A stretch of DNA of 64,000 bases, from NCBI RefSeq assembly GCF_000143415.4, contig NW_003314377.1, forward strand, positions 375,285 to 439,284. The letters run 5' to 3'. Source of the DNA: Selaginella moellendorffii (Eukaryota > Streptophyta > Lycopodiopsida > Selaginellales > Selaginellaceae). A program made the position numbers and the translations under genes. The notes below the pieces were generated by a model. It made no database searches, was not told the origin of the DNA, and saw nothing but the letters and a program-made list of their open reading frames with translations. Below, one piece after another: positions 11,732 to 23,833 of the stretch. The stretch's first letter is position 1. Each line of letters begins with the position of its first letter.

Positions 11732-12156
11732 TCGATTCACAACCCAAGAGGGGGCTTTGCCAAGGACGAAACGCCGAGCAGCACGAATGCGGGGGATAAT
11801 CTCGTCTGGTGGGCGATCTAACAAAAACGCCATGGATTTCGCAAAGACCCCTGTCATATGGTTCAAGTACATGGTATGATTTTTTTATTACGGGAACCCG
11901 GTTGCCGAGATGATGGCTATCAGGTAAGTGTAGAGGTAAACCGTTGTAGAAGACCCGGGTTCGATGCCGAAGGGTCCACTCAACAAGGACTTTTATGCAA
12001 AAATTTTCCTAAATAAGGAGCCATTATTCTGGTTCGCCGGCTCACAAAAACAGCTTAGACCAGTCATTTAGGACATCGGTCTCCCAAAACAAACGTTTCG
12101 GGTTCGATTCTCTTCCCGATATTTGTAAATACCAAATACTGAATCATCGTCGATCA
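11732..12156. other. Non-coding part of the inverted repeat with two B-box-like motifs
   Basis: Contains GGGTTCGATGCC (about 11968) and GGGTTCGATTCTC (about 12108), each resembling the pol III B-box of tRNA genes. The surrounding sequence does not fold into a convincing cloverleaf by eye. The same motifs occur in inverted form near 36490 and 36640. Possible tRNA-derived SINE debris. Confidence 0.3.
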
Positions 12157-12735
12157 TCAATGCGGATGCTCTGGCATCGCGACGCTGGAGTTGCGCAGAT
12201 TGACGTGGGCAAGCTGGAGACTGCGGCGGCTGTGATAATCCATTTCCTGGCCTATCGGCGCAGCGGCGGCTCCAGCCCTGGCAGCTGATTCTCTTGTCTC
12301 GTCTGATTCCATTGACAAGACATGATCGATCGCAGGCGCTCCTCCTCCTCCTCGCAGTGTAGCTTTCTCGACGCTGACCTTGTGTTTGGCGCCCTGGCGG
12401 CGGGATACGTTTTCAGGGACCAAGGTTGAGAGGTATGAACTTCCAGAGAAGTAGACTTTGTAAGCTTTCGGTGTGATCTTTCCAGGTTCAGGGCTGTGCT
12501 TGGAGCATCGACGCCACACATTCACCATCCATTCCTGTCACGAACAGGCAATTCCATCCTCAGGCAGCTCAAGTGGACGAAGTTCTCCATGTGCCTGGTG
12601 GGTTTGGGGGAATCAAACAAGCCCGCTTTTTCTCGGAGAGACTGCCGTCCTGCCCGAGCTTGATACTCCTCCCGATTTTAGCACCCAAAAATCACCCCGA
12701 TTCTTGAGACGCATCAAGGATATTTACTAGCCAGA
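12157..12735 (-). CDS. Hypothetical ORF conserved between the two inverted arms
   Basis: A 123-codon minus-strand frame (12528-12157; segments RRCSKHSPEPGKITPK and YKVYFSGSSYLSTLVPENV). The other arm encodes it at 36076-36447 (+) with one residue difference visible by eye. Upstream sequence on the same strand (LSCLRMELPVRDRNGW) reads on in frame apart from a stop directly before the first Met, suggesting a longer exon. The opposite-strand ORF 12473-12730 is likewise conserved, so conservation alone does not decide the strand. No family recognised. Confidence 0.3.
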
Positions 12736-14738
12736 CTTCCATGGTGTCTACATGAAAGGTTTATGCGAAGGAGGACGCCACCCTCACTGTCAGAGCGTGG
12801 TCGAGGCTTTTGACAAGCGCCAAAGGGGTGATTACAGTTCCCCCGCATTGATCTGCCACAGGAAAACTAAATCTCTCGTGCCTCTTGATTATTGCTAGAT
12901 GGTGCAGAACTACCACTTTCTGTTCTGTCTGGAAGCGTCCCAGTTGTCACCGCACCAAATGCCACGAACTTTCAATTGCTATCTAGGGTATAAAATGAGT
13001 AACTATCACAAATATTCTTTTGCATAGCTCGAACCAAGGCACCACTGGACTACTGATCTTTCATAACATTATTAAGAAAGGAAGGCTTTAATGTGAAAAA
13101 AGCCTGATCTTGTCCATAACCAATAAGAGGGGATAGAGGATCAGCAAGCAATCCCAAAGTGTATGCGACATTTCTACTTCCATATTTTTTATGCTAGAAC
13201 CAGTGCATCTTAGATTCTTTGACAAGGAGAGGCACTAAAATAGCATCAAACTTGTAAATAGGTACTGTGCATCACCTTGACCACATCAAAATAAAAAGTA
13301 ATACTGTGTTCATTTCCGGAAATTGAAGAGTAGTATAAATAAATTGCTACGTGTTGCATGTAGCAACGCTTGGTTTGCTTAATACTAGTTTTATTATTAC
13401 TTATTAATCCAATTGATCAAATAAAGTTTATAATTATAAGCATGTTTGTAATTTATATATACAAGATTAATTTTATTGCATATCAACCATTAGATGGTAG
13501 AATAAAAAAGAATATACTAGAAAAGGTTTAAGAAAGTTTATAAATTATAAACATGTTTATAAATTATAAATACAAGATTAATCTAAATGAATAACAACCG
13601 TTGGATGGTAGAATATCCTAGAATATCCAAGCATATCCTAAGTATATTCACTACCATCCCAGTCCCCCTATAGGTTTGCTTAAGCAAACCAAAAGGGCTT
13701 TTCATAGATAACAAATTTTCTTGCATTTCTGGGACATGCGTATAGTGCCATTTGTTAAGCTCAATGAGAATAGAACCAACACCTTTAGCCTCATAGAATT
13801 TTGCATTGGTGACTCCACAATGGGTACTGGTGTAGGCAAGTCTACCAATTGAACAAAATTTACTTAATTTCTTGACATTCAAAATTATTGAATACATTGT
13901 CCTTTTGAAGGGTGAGCCAATAAATATATACTTCTAGATGGTGTAAGCCTTAATCAAGTATATGTTATTAATTTTAATATTTGTGAATTTGAGATTTTAT
14001 GGCTTAACTCTTTCTAGATTATACCATTTAAGGAGGTTTATTTATCCTATGCAAAGATTCATCCTATTTAGCAAGTAGTTTGACTTTGTTGTTTACAACA
14101 ATGTCATTGCAATTGTCTTCTAAGACAATTGACTTTGTTGTAGTTGTTAAACTAGAAACTCTATATATTTACTCATTTTCTATTTTAGATTACAATTAAT
14201 TTAAAAAGTTAGAATAAGGATTAACTATTATATTCATTTCAAAAGGAACTTTTATATATATTTATTTGAATTTTATAATTTATTTTTGCTTTAGATAATT
14301 GTAAACATAACAATTATATCATAAATTTATTTATTTTATATAATAAATTTAAAGTTTATAAAATTTTATTTAGGTACTCCAATGAAGTTTTAATGGTGTG
14401 GCATTTAGAAAAAGCAGTAAAAATATATCAATTTTTACTCTTTAGTGAAATTTCATAAACACTGAAAACATATATTGTGTTATAACATTACAAAGATAGA
14501 ATAACTTCTTATTCTACTGTTGAAAAACCACTCAAATATGCTAACAATATCATAAATTTTATCACAACAATATAAACATTTAATAATATAAGCATTCAAG
14601 ATTATTTTTTAATTTATGCATATCTTCAATTGAGAAAGAGTTTATTAAAAATTTATATATATACATTCAATATTAGATATATAAATATAATTCTTGTATA
14701 TATTGTTATTAAGTTAAAATTTAATATTAAATATTTTT
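12736..14738. other. Rest of left arm and AT-rich flank
   Basis: 12736-14090 is duplicated in the right arm; 14090-14738 is very AT-rich with no gene seen. A minus-strand ORF at 13897-13583 (FCSIGRLAYTSTHCGV) lies in the duplicated part and has a decayed counterpart near 35085-35240. It resembles no family I know. Confidence 0.45.
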
Positions 14739-14913
14739 TGTGAGGGCCAAGTATATGGCTATGATGCTATATAAAAATATTAGCATAGTAGGATTTTGGT
14801 AGCTGTTAGATTGATTTCAATCCAGATCACTCGCTCTTGTATATAAACTAGGGTTTATGGGTTAATTGATATGTACATTTTTTATATTCTTTTTCATATT
14901 CCATGCACTCACA
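14739..14913 (+). repeat. 5' LTR of outer Ty3/gypsy element
   Basis: Begins TGTGAGGGCC and ends ACTCACA. It differs from the 3' LTR at roughly 20 positions by eye, implying an insertion older than the nested chromovirus. Confidence 0.85.
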
Positions 14914-15100
14914 TTGGTGGAGGTGATATGCACTTTAGATTATCCCTGAGGATTGTTTGGATTTGGGATTTTGGTTTACATCTAGGTTTTTCCATTTGTT
15001 TTTTCCCTTTAGGATTTTGGTTTAGATTTAGCTTTTTGCATTATCTAGATCTTCATTTCCTTCTAGCTTTTGTCATTCCTCTTCTTTCACTCTTTCTTTT

Positions 15101-16045
15101 TTGTTCATCTTCATAGCAAATCAGCAATCTCCTCCTTTGACTCTAGAGCAGCAGTTGGTACAATTGCTTGATGCTATGTGCTTACAATTGAACAACCAAA
15201 CTCAGTTGATAGCGGCATTCATGGCATGTGGTACAACTTCTCCTGCTCTTGGTGCCAATCCTCGCATTCAGCTGGAGTTTTTTCGTGGGAATCCTGGGGA
15301 TGATGTGTACTATTGGTTCAATCACTTCACAGTGATTGCCACATATCATTCTTGGGATGATAATCGACATTTGCATGAGTTTCCCACATGTCTCCAAGGG
15401 ACGGTGTTGTAGTGGTACAATGGTTTGAGTGCAGCCACTTGTAGGGATTGGAGTGTTCTCCCAGACGTCTTCAAACGCATATTTGGACATGCCGACGATT
15501 GTGATGATGCCTTCCAACAATTACATCATCTTCGCCAAGGGCCATCTGAGTCGGTGATGCAATTTAGCTTTCGTTTCCGAAGTCTTTTGCTTTGTGTGGA
15601 GCCAAATATGTCGGAGCGGATTAAGCTAGGAATGTTGTGGCCAGCACTTCATCAAGATCTTGTCGGACTTATGCATGCACTTGCTCCAGCAACTCTTGAC
15701 AATGTTTTTTGCTTGGCACAACATTATGAGATGTCACCTCGTCCACTTCTTGCTGCCCATCCTTTTGCTCCTCTTCCTGTAGGCGATGGTTCTGTTCCAA
15801 TGGAGGTTGGTGCTGCTGCTGCTCGAGTCCAAGGACAAGGGCAAGGACGTGGTTGTGGCCATGACGTTTGTTGTTGGGCATGTGATGAAGTTGGGCATAC
15901 CTATTGGCATTGTTGGCGTTTTTCGGATTGGCAACCTCCATTTCCTGGGTGGGGACTTTGGCATCAACAACATCCCGTTGGTGTTGCTGTAATGGAAGGT
16001 TTAGACACTACAATGCATCCGGGAAACGAAAAGTTGCGCGAGTAA
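15101..16045 (+). pseudogene. gag of outer Ty3/gypsy element
   Basis: Frames 15101-15412 and 15425-16045 form a retrotransposon gag protein. The capsid-like core includes LEFFRGNPGDDVYYWFNHF, then a stop at 15410, then QFSFRFRSLLLCVEPNMSER. A CCHC zinc knuckle of the form C-X2-C-X4-H-X4-C follows (CWACDEVGHTYWHC, near 15870-15915). The in-frame TAG between the two halves makes it non-functional as written. The next frame (16196 on) has LVDTDLSLFS, a protease-like motif in which the usual DTG or DSG is DTD. Confidence 0.7.
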
Positions 16046-16419
16046 TGGAGGGACCTTGTGTGAATAATTCAATGACCCCTCCATCTTTCTTTCGGGAGTA
16101 TCATCAAGGGGTTCACTCGGCATCGGTTCATTCAGTGTTTATTTTCCAAACTCGTTTTTATAACAAGAGGTTTCCTATTATTCTCTCTATATTGGTTGAT
16201 ACAGATTTGAGTTTATTTTCTATTGCTCAACCTATTGGCACAAGTTGCCGTTTACACTTGCGTCATGCGGTATAACCAGTTTTCATTCTTTATGGCAATA
16301 GCCGTACACATGCATGTGCACGGGATGAGGCGGACCTGGTTGTGCGTGTGGGTGATCTTGAGCTTGAGTTGCAATCCTTGCGGGTGGTGCCGAGTTAAGC
16401 TTCTGACCTCATCCTTGGT

Positions 16420-17946
16420 ATGAATTGGTTGCAACACAATCATGCTAAATGTGACTTTGAGGCTTCTTCCCCTTGTCTCATACTTCTTTATGGTTCATCC
16501 ATTCCTCTCACTTTTGTACCTCTTCGTCCCTCTATTTCTACTTCTGCTTCCATTACTTTTGTTCCCCTATTATTTCCTCCTATGTTTCCGTCTTGTTCTT
16601 CTCTTCCCTTTTCCAGTCCCTTCAACAATCTTTGTGTTGCAGTGGTTGACCAGCTTATGAAGGAGTATTCTGATCTCTTTGACTTTGACAAATCGTCTGG
16701 GGCCAAGATTGCCACATGTCATCCGATTCCAAATGGGGATGCTCGTTTAATCAAGGTTCCTGTTCGTTGTCGGTCACCCAAAGAGATCAAGATTTTACGC
16801 GCAAATGTTAAAGAAATGTTAGAGAAGGGTGTTATTCGGAAGTCGCAATGTCCTTGGGTATGTGAACCTTATCTTGTGACGAAGCCTGATGGGAGTATTT
16901 GTTTATGCATCAACTATCATCCGTTAAACGAAGTGACGATCCCAGATGTGTACCCTCTTCTTCACACTGTTAATCTTTTGGATTGTCTAAGGCGAAGTCA
17001 TTGGTTCACCAAGCTAGATCTTGCTTCTGGGTACTGGCAAGTACCAATAGCCGAAGAAGATATTCCTTAGACTGCTTTTCGTATACCATTTAGATTGTAT
17101 GAGTTCTTGGTGATGCCGTTTGGTTTGAACAATGCTCCAGCAACTTTCCAACGGATGATGGACGAAGTCCTTTGCGATATGCTAGAGGTGACTGCTGACT
17201 TCATTGATGATGTCTTGATCCATTCGGAGGGGATGTGGGAGGAGCATGTTCATGATGTTCGTAAAGTGTTGGATTGGCTACGGGACGTTGGTTTAAAGCT
17301 GAAGTGGTCAAAGTGCGTGTTTCGTTCCAAGGACACAACTTATCTTGGGTACTATATTTCTCCTGAGGGTTTGCAAATTGATCTTGACAAACTTGTGGCT
17401 ATTCTAAAGTTCCCTACTCTGAAGTGTGTAAATGATGTGTAGTGCTTTTTGGGCAAGGTGCAGTATCTCGGTCGCTTTGTGGATCATCTTTTTGATCGCA
17501 CTGCACCATTGCAAGCGTTGCTGAAGTCATCAACATCATCTTTCATCTGGTCTCCGGATTGTCAGCAGGCATTCATGGATCTCAAAGAGCTATTGACGAC
17601 TCCTCCAGTTTTGGCATATCCTGACTATACTCGACCTTTTATTTTGCGCGTGGATGCTTTTGACATTGGTGTTGGAGGAGTGTTGATGCAAGAAAGCTTG
17701 AGTGTGCCTTGTCAGTGCCATCCCATTGTGTATATAAGCCATACATTACAACCAGCGGAGATGAACTACTCCACGATAGAGGAGTGTTTAGCAACACTCT
17801 GGGGTTTTGAGAAACTTCAGACATATCTACATGGTTCTTGGACATTACTTAAAGGTGACCATGCTGCCGTCACTTTATTAGTGAAATGGAAGAACTTCGT
17901 TAGTCGTACTACTAGGTGGGCATATGGGACATCATTGTGTAACTGA
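16420..17946 (+). pseudogene. Reverse transcriptase-RNase H of outer element
   Basis: Frames 16420-17070, 17095-17442 and 17449-17946 are separated by single in-frame stops. Reverse transcriptase motifs include TKPDGSICLCINYHPLN, FTKLDLASGYWQV, EFLVMPFGLNNAPATFQRM and FIDDVLIHS (the catalytic YxDD box as FIDD). The RT connection and RNase H follow (FILRVDAFDIGVGGVLMQ). The order fits Ty3/gypsy elements. No frameshift is needed between these three blocks, so decay is by nonsense mutation. Confidence 0.75.
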
Positions 17947-17949
17947 GAA

Positions 17950-18280
17950 GCTGCACAGGTTTTCTATTGGCCGAAGATGCGACGTGATGTTATCCGGTAT
18001 GTGCATAGCTGCGTTTGGTGCCAAACTCGTAATATTCCCCCTCGTGTCGTGGAAGGACGGTTGGCATCAATTACAATTTCCCGTCCATTTGAGTTGGTGG
18101 AATTTGATCTTATAGGACCTTTTCCATGGTCGATTGCTGGCAATGAGTATGTTATTATTGTTTTTGACTACTCGACTCGTTGGGTGGAAGTTGATGCTCT
18201 TGCTAGCATCTTTGCAACTGTTGTTGGATACTTCCTCCTCAATCAAGTAGTGTTCCAGCATTCTTGTCTAGAGTAGATTC
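17950..18280 (+). pseudogene. Integrase, N-terminal part, of outer element
   Basis: Contains the CxxC half of the zinc finger (VHSCVWCQTRN) and the first catalytic region (FELVEFDLIGPFPWS and VIIVFDYSTRWVEVDAL). The frame ends where the chromovirus is inserted. The remaining integrase resumes at 23834. Confidence 0.7.
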
Positions 18281-18668
18281 TGTCAGGAATCCCCCAATTC
18301 TTGCCACATTCCTAACTCTCGCCAGATTCCTGACCTACAGACCACATTCCTGACTCTCGAGACACTTCCCTATTCCTGACTCTCGAGACACTTCCCTATT
18401 TCTGACTCTCGAGACACTTCCCGATTCCTGAGTCTCGAGCCATATTCCTGATGATGATGTGGTGCCTCCTCGACCTCAGCTATATTTTGGCTGTCCTCGA
18501 TCCAAGAGTGGTGGAGCTTCATCAACCTATAGTATATATAGGTTAGCCTTGTTCCATTTCTCCACAATCTGAATCAATGCCAGTGTAAGGCCTCTTCTTT
18601 GTTTCCACTAGCTTTTTCTCTTTGTCTTTTTGCATTTTCCAGTCTTGATCTTGTCGGGGGTCTTGACA
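18281..18668 (+). repeat. 5' LTR of nested chromovirus
   Basis: Contains internal short repeats of the type 'ctctcgagacacttccc' (about 18354-18440) and a TATA-like element AGTATATATAGG at 18531-18542. The 3' LTR at 23446-23833 has the same length. Confidence 0.9.
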
Positions 18669-18670
18669 GT

Positions 18671-18685
18671 TTGATTCAGATTGTG
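18671..18685 (+). promoter_or_regulatory. Candidate self-primer binding site
   Basis: TTGATTCAGATTGTG starts 2 nt after the LTR end and is the exact reverse complement of 18563-18577, the predicted transcript 5' end. It has no TGGTATC-type match to methionine tRNA. This is the arrangement known for Tf1/sushi-type self-priming chromoviruses; here it is inferred from complementarity. Confidence 0.65.
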
Positions 18686-18763
18686 TTTTTTTGTTTTTTG
18701 ATTTAGCTTGTTTTGATTGTTTGATTACCTTTGCCTTTTTTCCCCCTTTTTTCTTTCTTCTTG

Positions 18764-19735
18764 CCGATGGAGTCTCCAAGTCATCCTGATTTCTTTGCTG
18801 AAGTCCTTGCAAAAATCCAGTCTGAGAATACCCAGGTGAAGGCGACCCTTCTTCGCATGCAGCAGGAGCTTGCTTCACTTTCGGCTCAAGGATCCAGCAA
18901 AGTTCCTGAACCGAAGGTGAGTTTCCCAGTGAAATTTTCAGGCAAGCGTTCGGAGCTTCGCGGATTCCTGAACCAGATGGAGTTGATCTTCGCACTTCAA
19001 CATCGGCGGTACCCCACTCCCGAGTCTCAAATCGGCGCGATTGGGACGTTGCTTGAAGGTGCAGCCTTGTCATGGTTTTCTCCTCTTCTGGAGAAGAGCA
19101 TGAAAGGGGTCATGGTTCCGGAGCTGATGGATCTTCAATTGTTCAAAGAGAAGCTCGAAGCATGTTTTGGCGAGACGGATCGGGTTCGGGCTGCTACCAC
19201 AAAGATGAGACGTCTCTCTCAGGGGTCTCGTCCTGCCGTGATCTACGCTGCAGAGTTCCAACTCCTTGCTTTGGACACTCAATGGGATGAGCGGGCCCTG
19301 ATTGACCAATTTTGTTTCGGCCTCAACAACGGTGTCAAGGATTTGTTGCTCACCATGGAGGATCCCAAGGACCTATCGGATGCCATCAACAAAGCTGTTC
19401 GATATGACAATCATCTCTTTGAACGTCGTCAGGAAAGTCGCCGCGCCGCTGTTTTTCCGTCCCAGACTTAGGAATCCCAGCTTGAGTCTTCGGGGCATAC
19501 TCCTGAACCTACTGCTCCGGTTCCAATGGATATTTCTGGTACTCCCCGACTCATTAGAGGGAAGTTGAGTCTTGCTGAGAAGCAACATCGAATATCTCAT
19601 AATCTTTGCCTCTATTGTGCTGATCCTAATCACAAAGCAGCTGTATGTCCCAAGAAGCCTCCCCGACTGCTCGAGTTCACTCTGCCTCAAAGTCCACCTC
19701 TATTGCAGTCGGGAAACGACCCTGTCCAAACAGAG
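18764..19735 (+). pseudogene. gag of nested chromovirus
   Basis: Starts at an ATG at 18764 (MESPSHPDFF) about 95 bp after the LTR. It includes a capsid-like core (LRGFLNQMELIF, VIYAAEFQLLALDTQWDER) and a CCHC zinc knuckle ([14 protein letters not shown], near 19605-19650). A TAG at 19469 interrupts the frame about 50 residues before the zinc knuckle. The zinc-knuckle frame runs to a TAG at 19736. Only minor repair would separate it from an intact gene, in line with the similar LTRs. Confidence 0.7.
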
Positions 19736-20901
19736 TAGGAGCTGTCTGTTTGGACTCCCTGAATAAAAATCACTTTTCTTCTTTATCAAGCTCCTCACCA
19801 CCTTTCATCAAAGCCACCACCAATTCCTGCAACTTCTGCGTCCCATGTCTCCTTTCTTTCACCGGACAATCAGGACTCAAGGCTCTGGCGCTACTGGACT
19901 CGGGTGCAACTTCCTGCTTCATGGACACGGACTTTGCTGCCCGACATCACGTTCCTCTTTCTCCTACCATACGGGATTTGAGGGTTGAAGGCATCGGCGG
20001 GCATTTTGTGTCTCCATCTTCTGGACTTAGGGAAATGTTGCCCGTTCGAGTACACATCGGGTCCACCGTCACCGATATCGCCTTCAACATCATCAACAGC
20101 AAGTCCTCCTTTGTGGTGCTCGGTCTTCCTTGGTTCCAACTACATCAGCCTCAGATCTGTTGGAAGGAATTACAGCTCATCTCTCCCACGGCTTCCCCTG
20201 CTGTTCATCGAGTCCGAATCAGGAATCAGGGTTCTGTTCCTGACTCTACAAAGTTTTCACCATCTTCTTTTTCCTCTCTTCCATCTTACACTGGACCGTA
20301 TCCTCGTCTCATCATTCCATTTAGTCATACGCCTCCTCCTATCTCCACAATCACTATGAAAGAACTCCTCCATGAAGAACCTCTTTTCCTTTTTGCTTTG
20401 CATGTTTCTCCTGTCAGTCTTCCTGAGAAGTATCATGATTTTGGGGATGTGTTTGACAAGAAAAAAGCTAGTGTATTGCCTGTTCATCGGCCTTATGATT
20501 GTCCCATTGATTTACAGGAAGGAGCATCACCTCCGTGGGGGCCTATCTACGGGTTATCCCTGTCCGAGCTTAAGGCCCTCAAAGAGTATGTGGATGAGAA
20601 CCTTGCCTCAGGCTACATTCAGCATTTGCAGTCCCCAGCTAGAGCGCCTGTCTTCTTTGTCAAGAAGAAGGATGGGAGCTTGCGGCTAGTCATCAATTAC
20701 CGAGGTTTGAACAAGGTGACTATTCGGAACTGTTATCCGCTGCCCCTGATCTCGGACCTATTGGAACGCCTCGGCGGTGCCCGCTTATTCACCAAGATCG
20801 ACCTCCGTGGAGCATACAACCTGATCCGGATCCGGCCTGGTGATGAATGGAAGACTACGTTCCAAACCCGCTATGGCCACTTCGAGTACCATTTGGTTTG
20901 A
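19645..20901 (+). pseudogene. Protease and start of reverse transcriptase, nested chromovirus
   Basis: Contains the aspartic protease site ([15 protein letters not shown], near 19885-19925). Reverse transcriptase blocks follow: [20 protein letters not shown] and [18 protein letters not shown]. The frame terminates at 20899 because of a small deletion where the conserved PFGLTNAPA block should follow (that block is readable in another frame at about 20890-20920). Confidence 0.75.
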
Positions 20902-20961
20902 CAAATGCTCCAGCAGTTTTCCAACACATGGTGAACGGTCTTTCGGGAGTTTCTTGATCAG

Positions 20962-22326
20962 ATGGTGATCATTTACCTTGATGACATCTTCATCTACTCA
21001 AAAACTCAGGAGGAGCACGACGAACATGTACGCAAGGTGCTAGCGAAGCTGCGAGAACACGGCCTATATGCGAAGCTTGAGAAATGCTCGTTTGATAAGC
21101 AGTCTGTGGAGTTCCTTGGGTACATTGTCACTCCTGAGGGTATCACGATGGATCTTGCCAAAGTCAAGACTATTCTCGAATGGGAGCCTCCACAATCACT
21201 GTCGGACGTTCAGGTTTTCCTTGGCTTCGCCAACTTCTACTGCAAATTCATTGATCACTACTCTGACATTGTCCTTCCTCTCACGCATCTCACTCGCAAG
21301 GATGTTCCCTTCTCTTGGTCTGCTACTGCCCAGCAGGCCTTCGACACACTCAAGACGGCCTTCAGTTCTGCTCCCGTCTTGATCCATGCTGATTCCTCAC
21401 AACCTTTCTTCATCGAGGCTAACGCCTCCGACTTTGCCATTGGTGTTGTGCTGTCTCAACTCGGAGCGGATCACGAACTTCATCCGGTCGCTTTCCATTC
21501 TCGGAAATTCCAGCCTGCAGAGATCAATTATGAAATCCACAACAAGGAGCTTCTTGCCATCGTGGATTCCTTTGGAGAGTGGCGCCGTTTCTTGGAGGGG
21601 GCGGACCATTAAACAATAGTCTGGACGGATCACAAAAATCTCGAGTACTTTGCCACTTCCCGAGTTTTGAGCCGTCGTCAAGCAAGGTGGGCACAATTCC
21701 TGAGTTGGTTTGACTTTGTTATCAAGTACAGACCTGGAAAGCTTCAAGGCCTTCCTGATGCTCTTTCAAGGCGCTCCTATCTCAGTCTTAGGCCTGGTAA
21801 TCCTGCCTTCGATCAACAGGATCAAGTTATCCTCGGTCCTGATCGGCTTCAATTTATGGCAATTTCCCTGGCCCCTCAGGACTCCTCCTTGATGGATGCG
21901 ATCAGAAATGATCTCCAATCCGATGACCTCGCCAGTGATATTTTCACCCATCTTCAGGCTGGACACCCAGTGACCCCCGACTGCCGGCGATTTGACGAGT
22001 TCGAGTTCTTAGATGGCTTATTGTACCGTGGGGAGCAGCTTTACGTTCCTGAAGGTGATGCTCGAAGGTTGGTCCTGATGGCGTGCCACGATAGCCCGAC
22101 TGCTGGTCACTTCAGCATTGCGAAAACCTATGAGCTAGTTGCACGGGACTTTTGGTGGCCTCACATGGATGACTACATCAAAGCTTTTGTTACCCCCTGT
22201 GACACTTGTGCCCGGAATAAGGTACCTCGCCACCTTCCTTCATGTTTGCTTCATTCCCTCCCGGTCCCTTCAGGTCCTTGGGAATCCATCTCCATGGATT
22301 TCTTGAGTGATCTTCCGAGTTCTTGA
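20962..22326 (+). pseudogene. RT (catalytic part), RNase H and integrase start, nested chromovirus
   Basis: Frame 20962-21612 begins at the catalytic box (VIIYLDDIFIYSKTQEEHDE) and includes RNase H (FFIEANASDFAIGVVLSQ). A TAA at 21610 stops it. Frame 21667-22326 continues RNase H and enters the integrase zinc finger (GHFSIAKTYELVARDFWWP, CDTCARNKVPRHLP) and ESISMDFLSDLPS, stopped by TGA at 22324. All blocks are collinear with Ty3/gypsy pol. Confidence 0.75.
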
Positions 22327-22347
22327 GGCTTCAACAGTATTTTAGTC

Positions 22348-23320
22348 GTGGTGGATCACTTCACAAAGATGGCACACTTCTTGCCATGTACCAAGGACTT
22401 TTCGGGAGAGGACATGGCAAAACTGGTATTCAGGGAAATTTTCCGACTTCATGGGATTCCTACAGATGTGGTTTCGGATTGGGGGCCTCAATTCATCTCT
22501 CATTTCTGGCAACGGTTTTTGCAGCTGCTTGGAGTGAAGGCCAACCTCTCTTTGGCATATCATCCTCAAACTGATGGACAGTCCGAGGGAACGATTCAGA
22601 CGCTAGAACAATTCTTGAGGTGCTTCATCAACTATCATCAGGATAACTGGTTCGATATCCTTCCCCTTGTTGAGTTCTCCTATAACAACTCTGTTCACTC
22701 CTCTCTTCGAGTTTCCCCCTTCTTTGTGAACTCTGGCCGAAATCCCCGATTCAATCTCTCACTTCTCCATCTGAATCCTCTCGTTCAAATCCCCGCTCTG
22801 AGGCATTTATCTCCAACCTCCAGGAAATCCACAACTCTATCTCCTTCCACCTCCATCGTGCTCAGGAATCTCACAAAACATTTGCCAATGTCCATCGTCA
22901 GGATTGTCCCCTTACAATATCGGGCTTAAAGTCTGGCTCCTCAGGCGAAATATCTCCACCACCAGGCCCTGTCCAAAACTCGATTTCAAACGCCTCGGTC
23001 CTTTTCCTATCAGTGCCATCATTAATCCCGTCACTTATCGCCTTGCACTTCCCTCCTCATATCAAATTCACCCCGTTTTTCACTCCTCTCTCCTTGAGCC
23101 TTATATTCCCAGTTCTATTCCAAATCGGGTCATTCCTCCGCCTCCACCAGTGCAGCTCGAGGATGGGTCTGAGTACGAGGTTCAAGACATCCTTGATTCC
23201 AAGATTTCATGGTCTAAACTCTACTATCTGGTCGACTGGAAGGGTTACGGACCTGAGGAACGCACTTGAGAACCTGCGGACAACCTGATTCATTCTCCTG
23301 ACCTTGTTAAGGACTTCCAC
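22348..23320 (+). pseudogene. Integrase core and chromodomain, nested chromovirus
   Basis: Frame 22348-22929 contains VVDHFTKMAHFLP, VVSDWGPQFISHFW (catalytic Asp with W in place of the usual R) and GQSEGTIQTLEQFLR (catalytic Glu). A frame change follows near 22800. Frame 22904-23269 ends with a chromodomain-like segment (YEVQDILDSKI, YYLVDWKGYGPEERT). A TGA replaces the aromatic codon expected next. The chromodomain places the element among chromoviruses. Confidence 0.75.
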
Positions 23321-23833
23321 CGGCGCTATCCTTCTCGTCCCAGTCCTCATTCTTTTTCTCCATCTCCCATCCCTCGCCACTCATCTCACCCTCCTCTTCG
23401 TTCTCGTTCACATCCTCGTTCCACTCGTTCTTGAGGAGGGGGTGCTATCAGGAATCCCCCAATTCTTGCCACATTCCTGACTCTCACCGGATTCCTGACC
23501 TGCAGACCACATTCCTGACTCTCGAGACACTTCCCTATTCCTGACTCTCGAGACACTTCCCTATTCCTGACTCTCGAGACACTTCCCGATTCCTGAGTCT
23601 CGAGCCATATTCCTAATGATGATGTGGCGCCTCCTCGACCTCAGCTATATTTAGGCCGTCCTCGATCCAAGAGTGGTGGAGCTTCATCAACCTATAGTAT
23701 ATATAGGTTAGCCTTGTTCCATTTCTCCACAATCTGAATCAACGCCAGTCTAAGGCCTCTTCTTTGTTTCCACTAGCTTTTTCTCTTTGTCTTTTTGCAT
23801 TTTCCAGTCTTGATCTTGTCGGGGGTCTTGACA

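Larger units (their letters stand above)
10530..14090 (+). repeat. Left arm of a large inverted duplication
   Basis: This segment reappears as reverse complement at about 34885-38605. Outer ends match at the 'gcattttgctctatc' block (near 10552 and the complement near 38570). Inner ends match at the block ending 'cctatgcaaagattc' (near 14060 and the complement near 34915). The copies differ by substitutions, small indels and a loss of several hundred bases in the left arm near 11160. The arms are separated by about 20.8 kb containing the nested retrotransposons. Confidence 0.85.
18281..23833 (+). mobile_element. Complete chromovirus (Ty3/gypsy) with self-priming signature
   Basis: Two 388-bp LTRs, 18281-18668 and 23446-23833, starting TGTCAGG (TATCAGG in the 3' copy) and ending TCTTGACA. 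They differ at about a dozen sites by eye. Perfect 5-bp target duplication GATTC is at 18276-18280 and 23834-23838. Polypurine tract GAGGAGGGGG lies at about 23433-23442. The gag, protease, RT, RNase H, integrase and chromodomain follow in that order. A TATA-like box (18531-18540) lies about 30 bp before CACAATCTGAATCAA (18563-18577). That 15-mer is the exact reverse complement of 18671-18685, right after the LTR where the primer site is expected. The coding region is broken by several stops and one frameshift. Confidence 0.9.

Noticed and set aside
11925-12125. Two tRNA-like regions with GGTTCGA B-boxes
   Set aside because: No A-box at proper distance and no cloverleaf pairing by eye; kept only as possible tRNA-derived debris.
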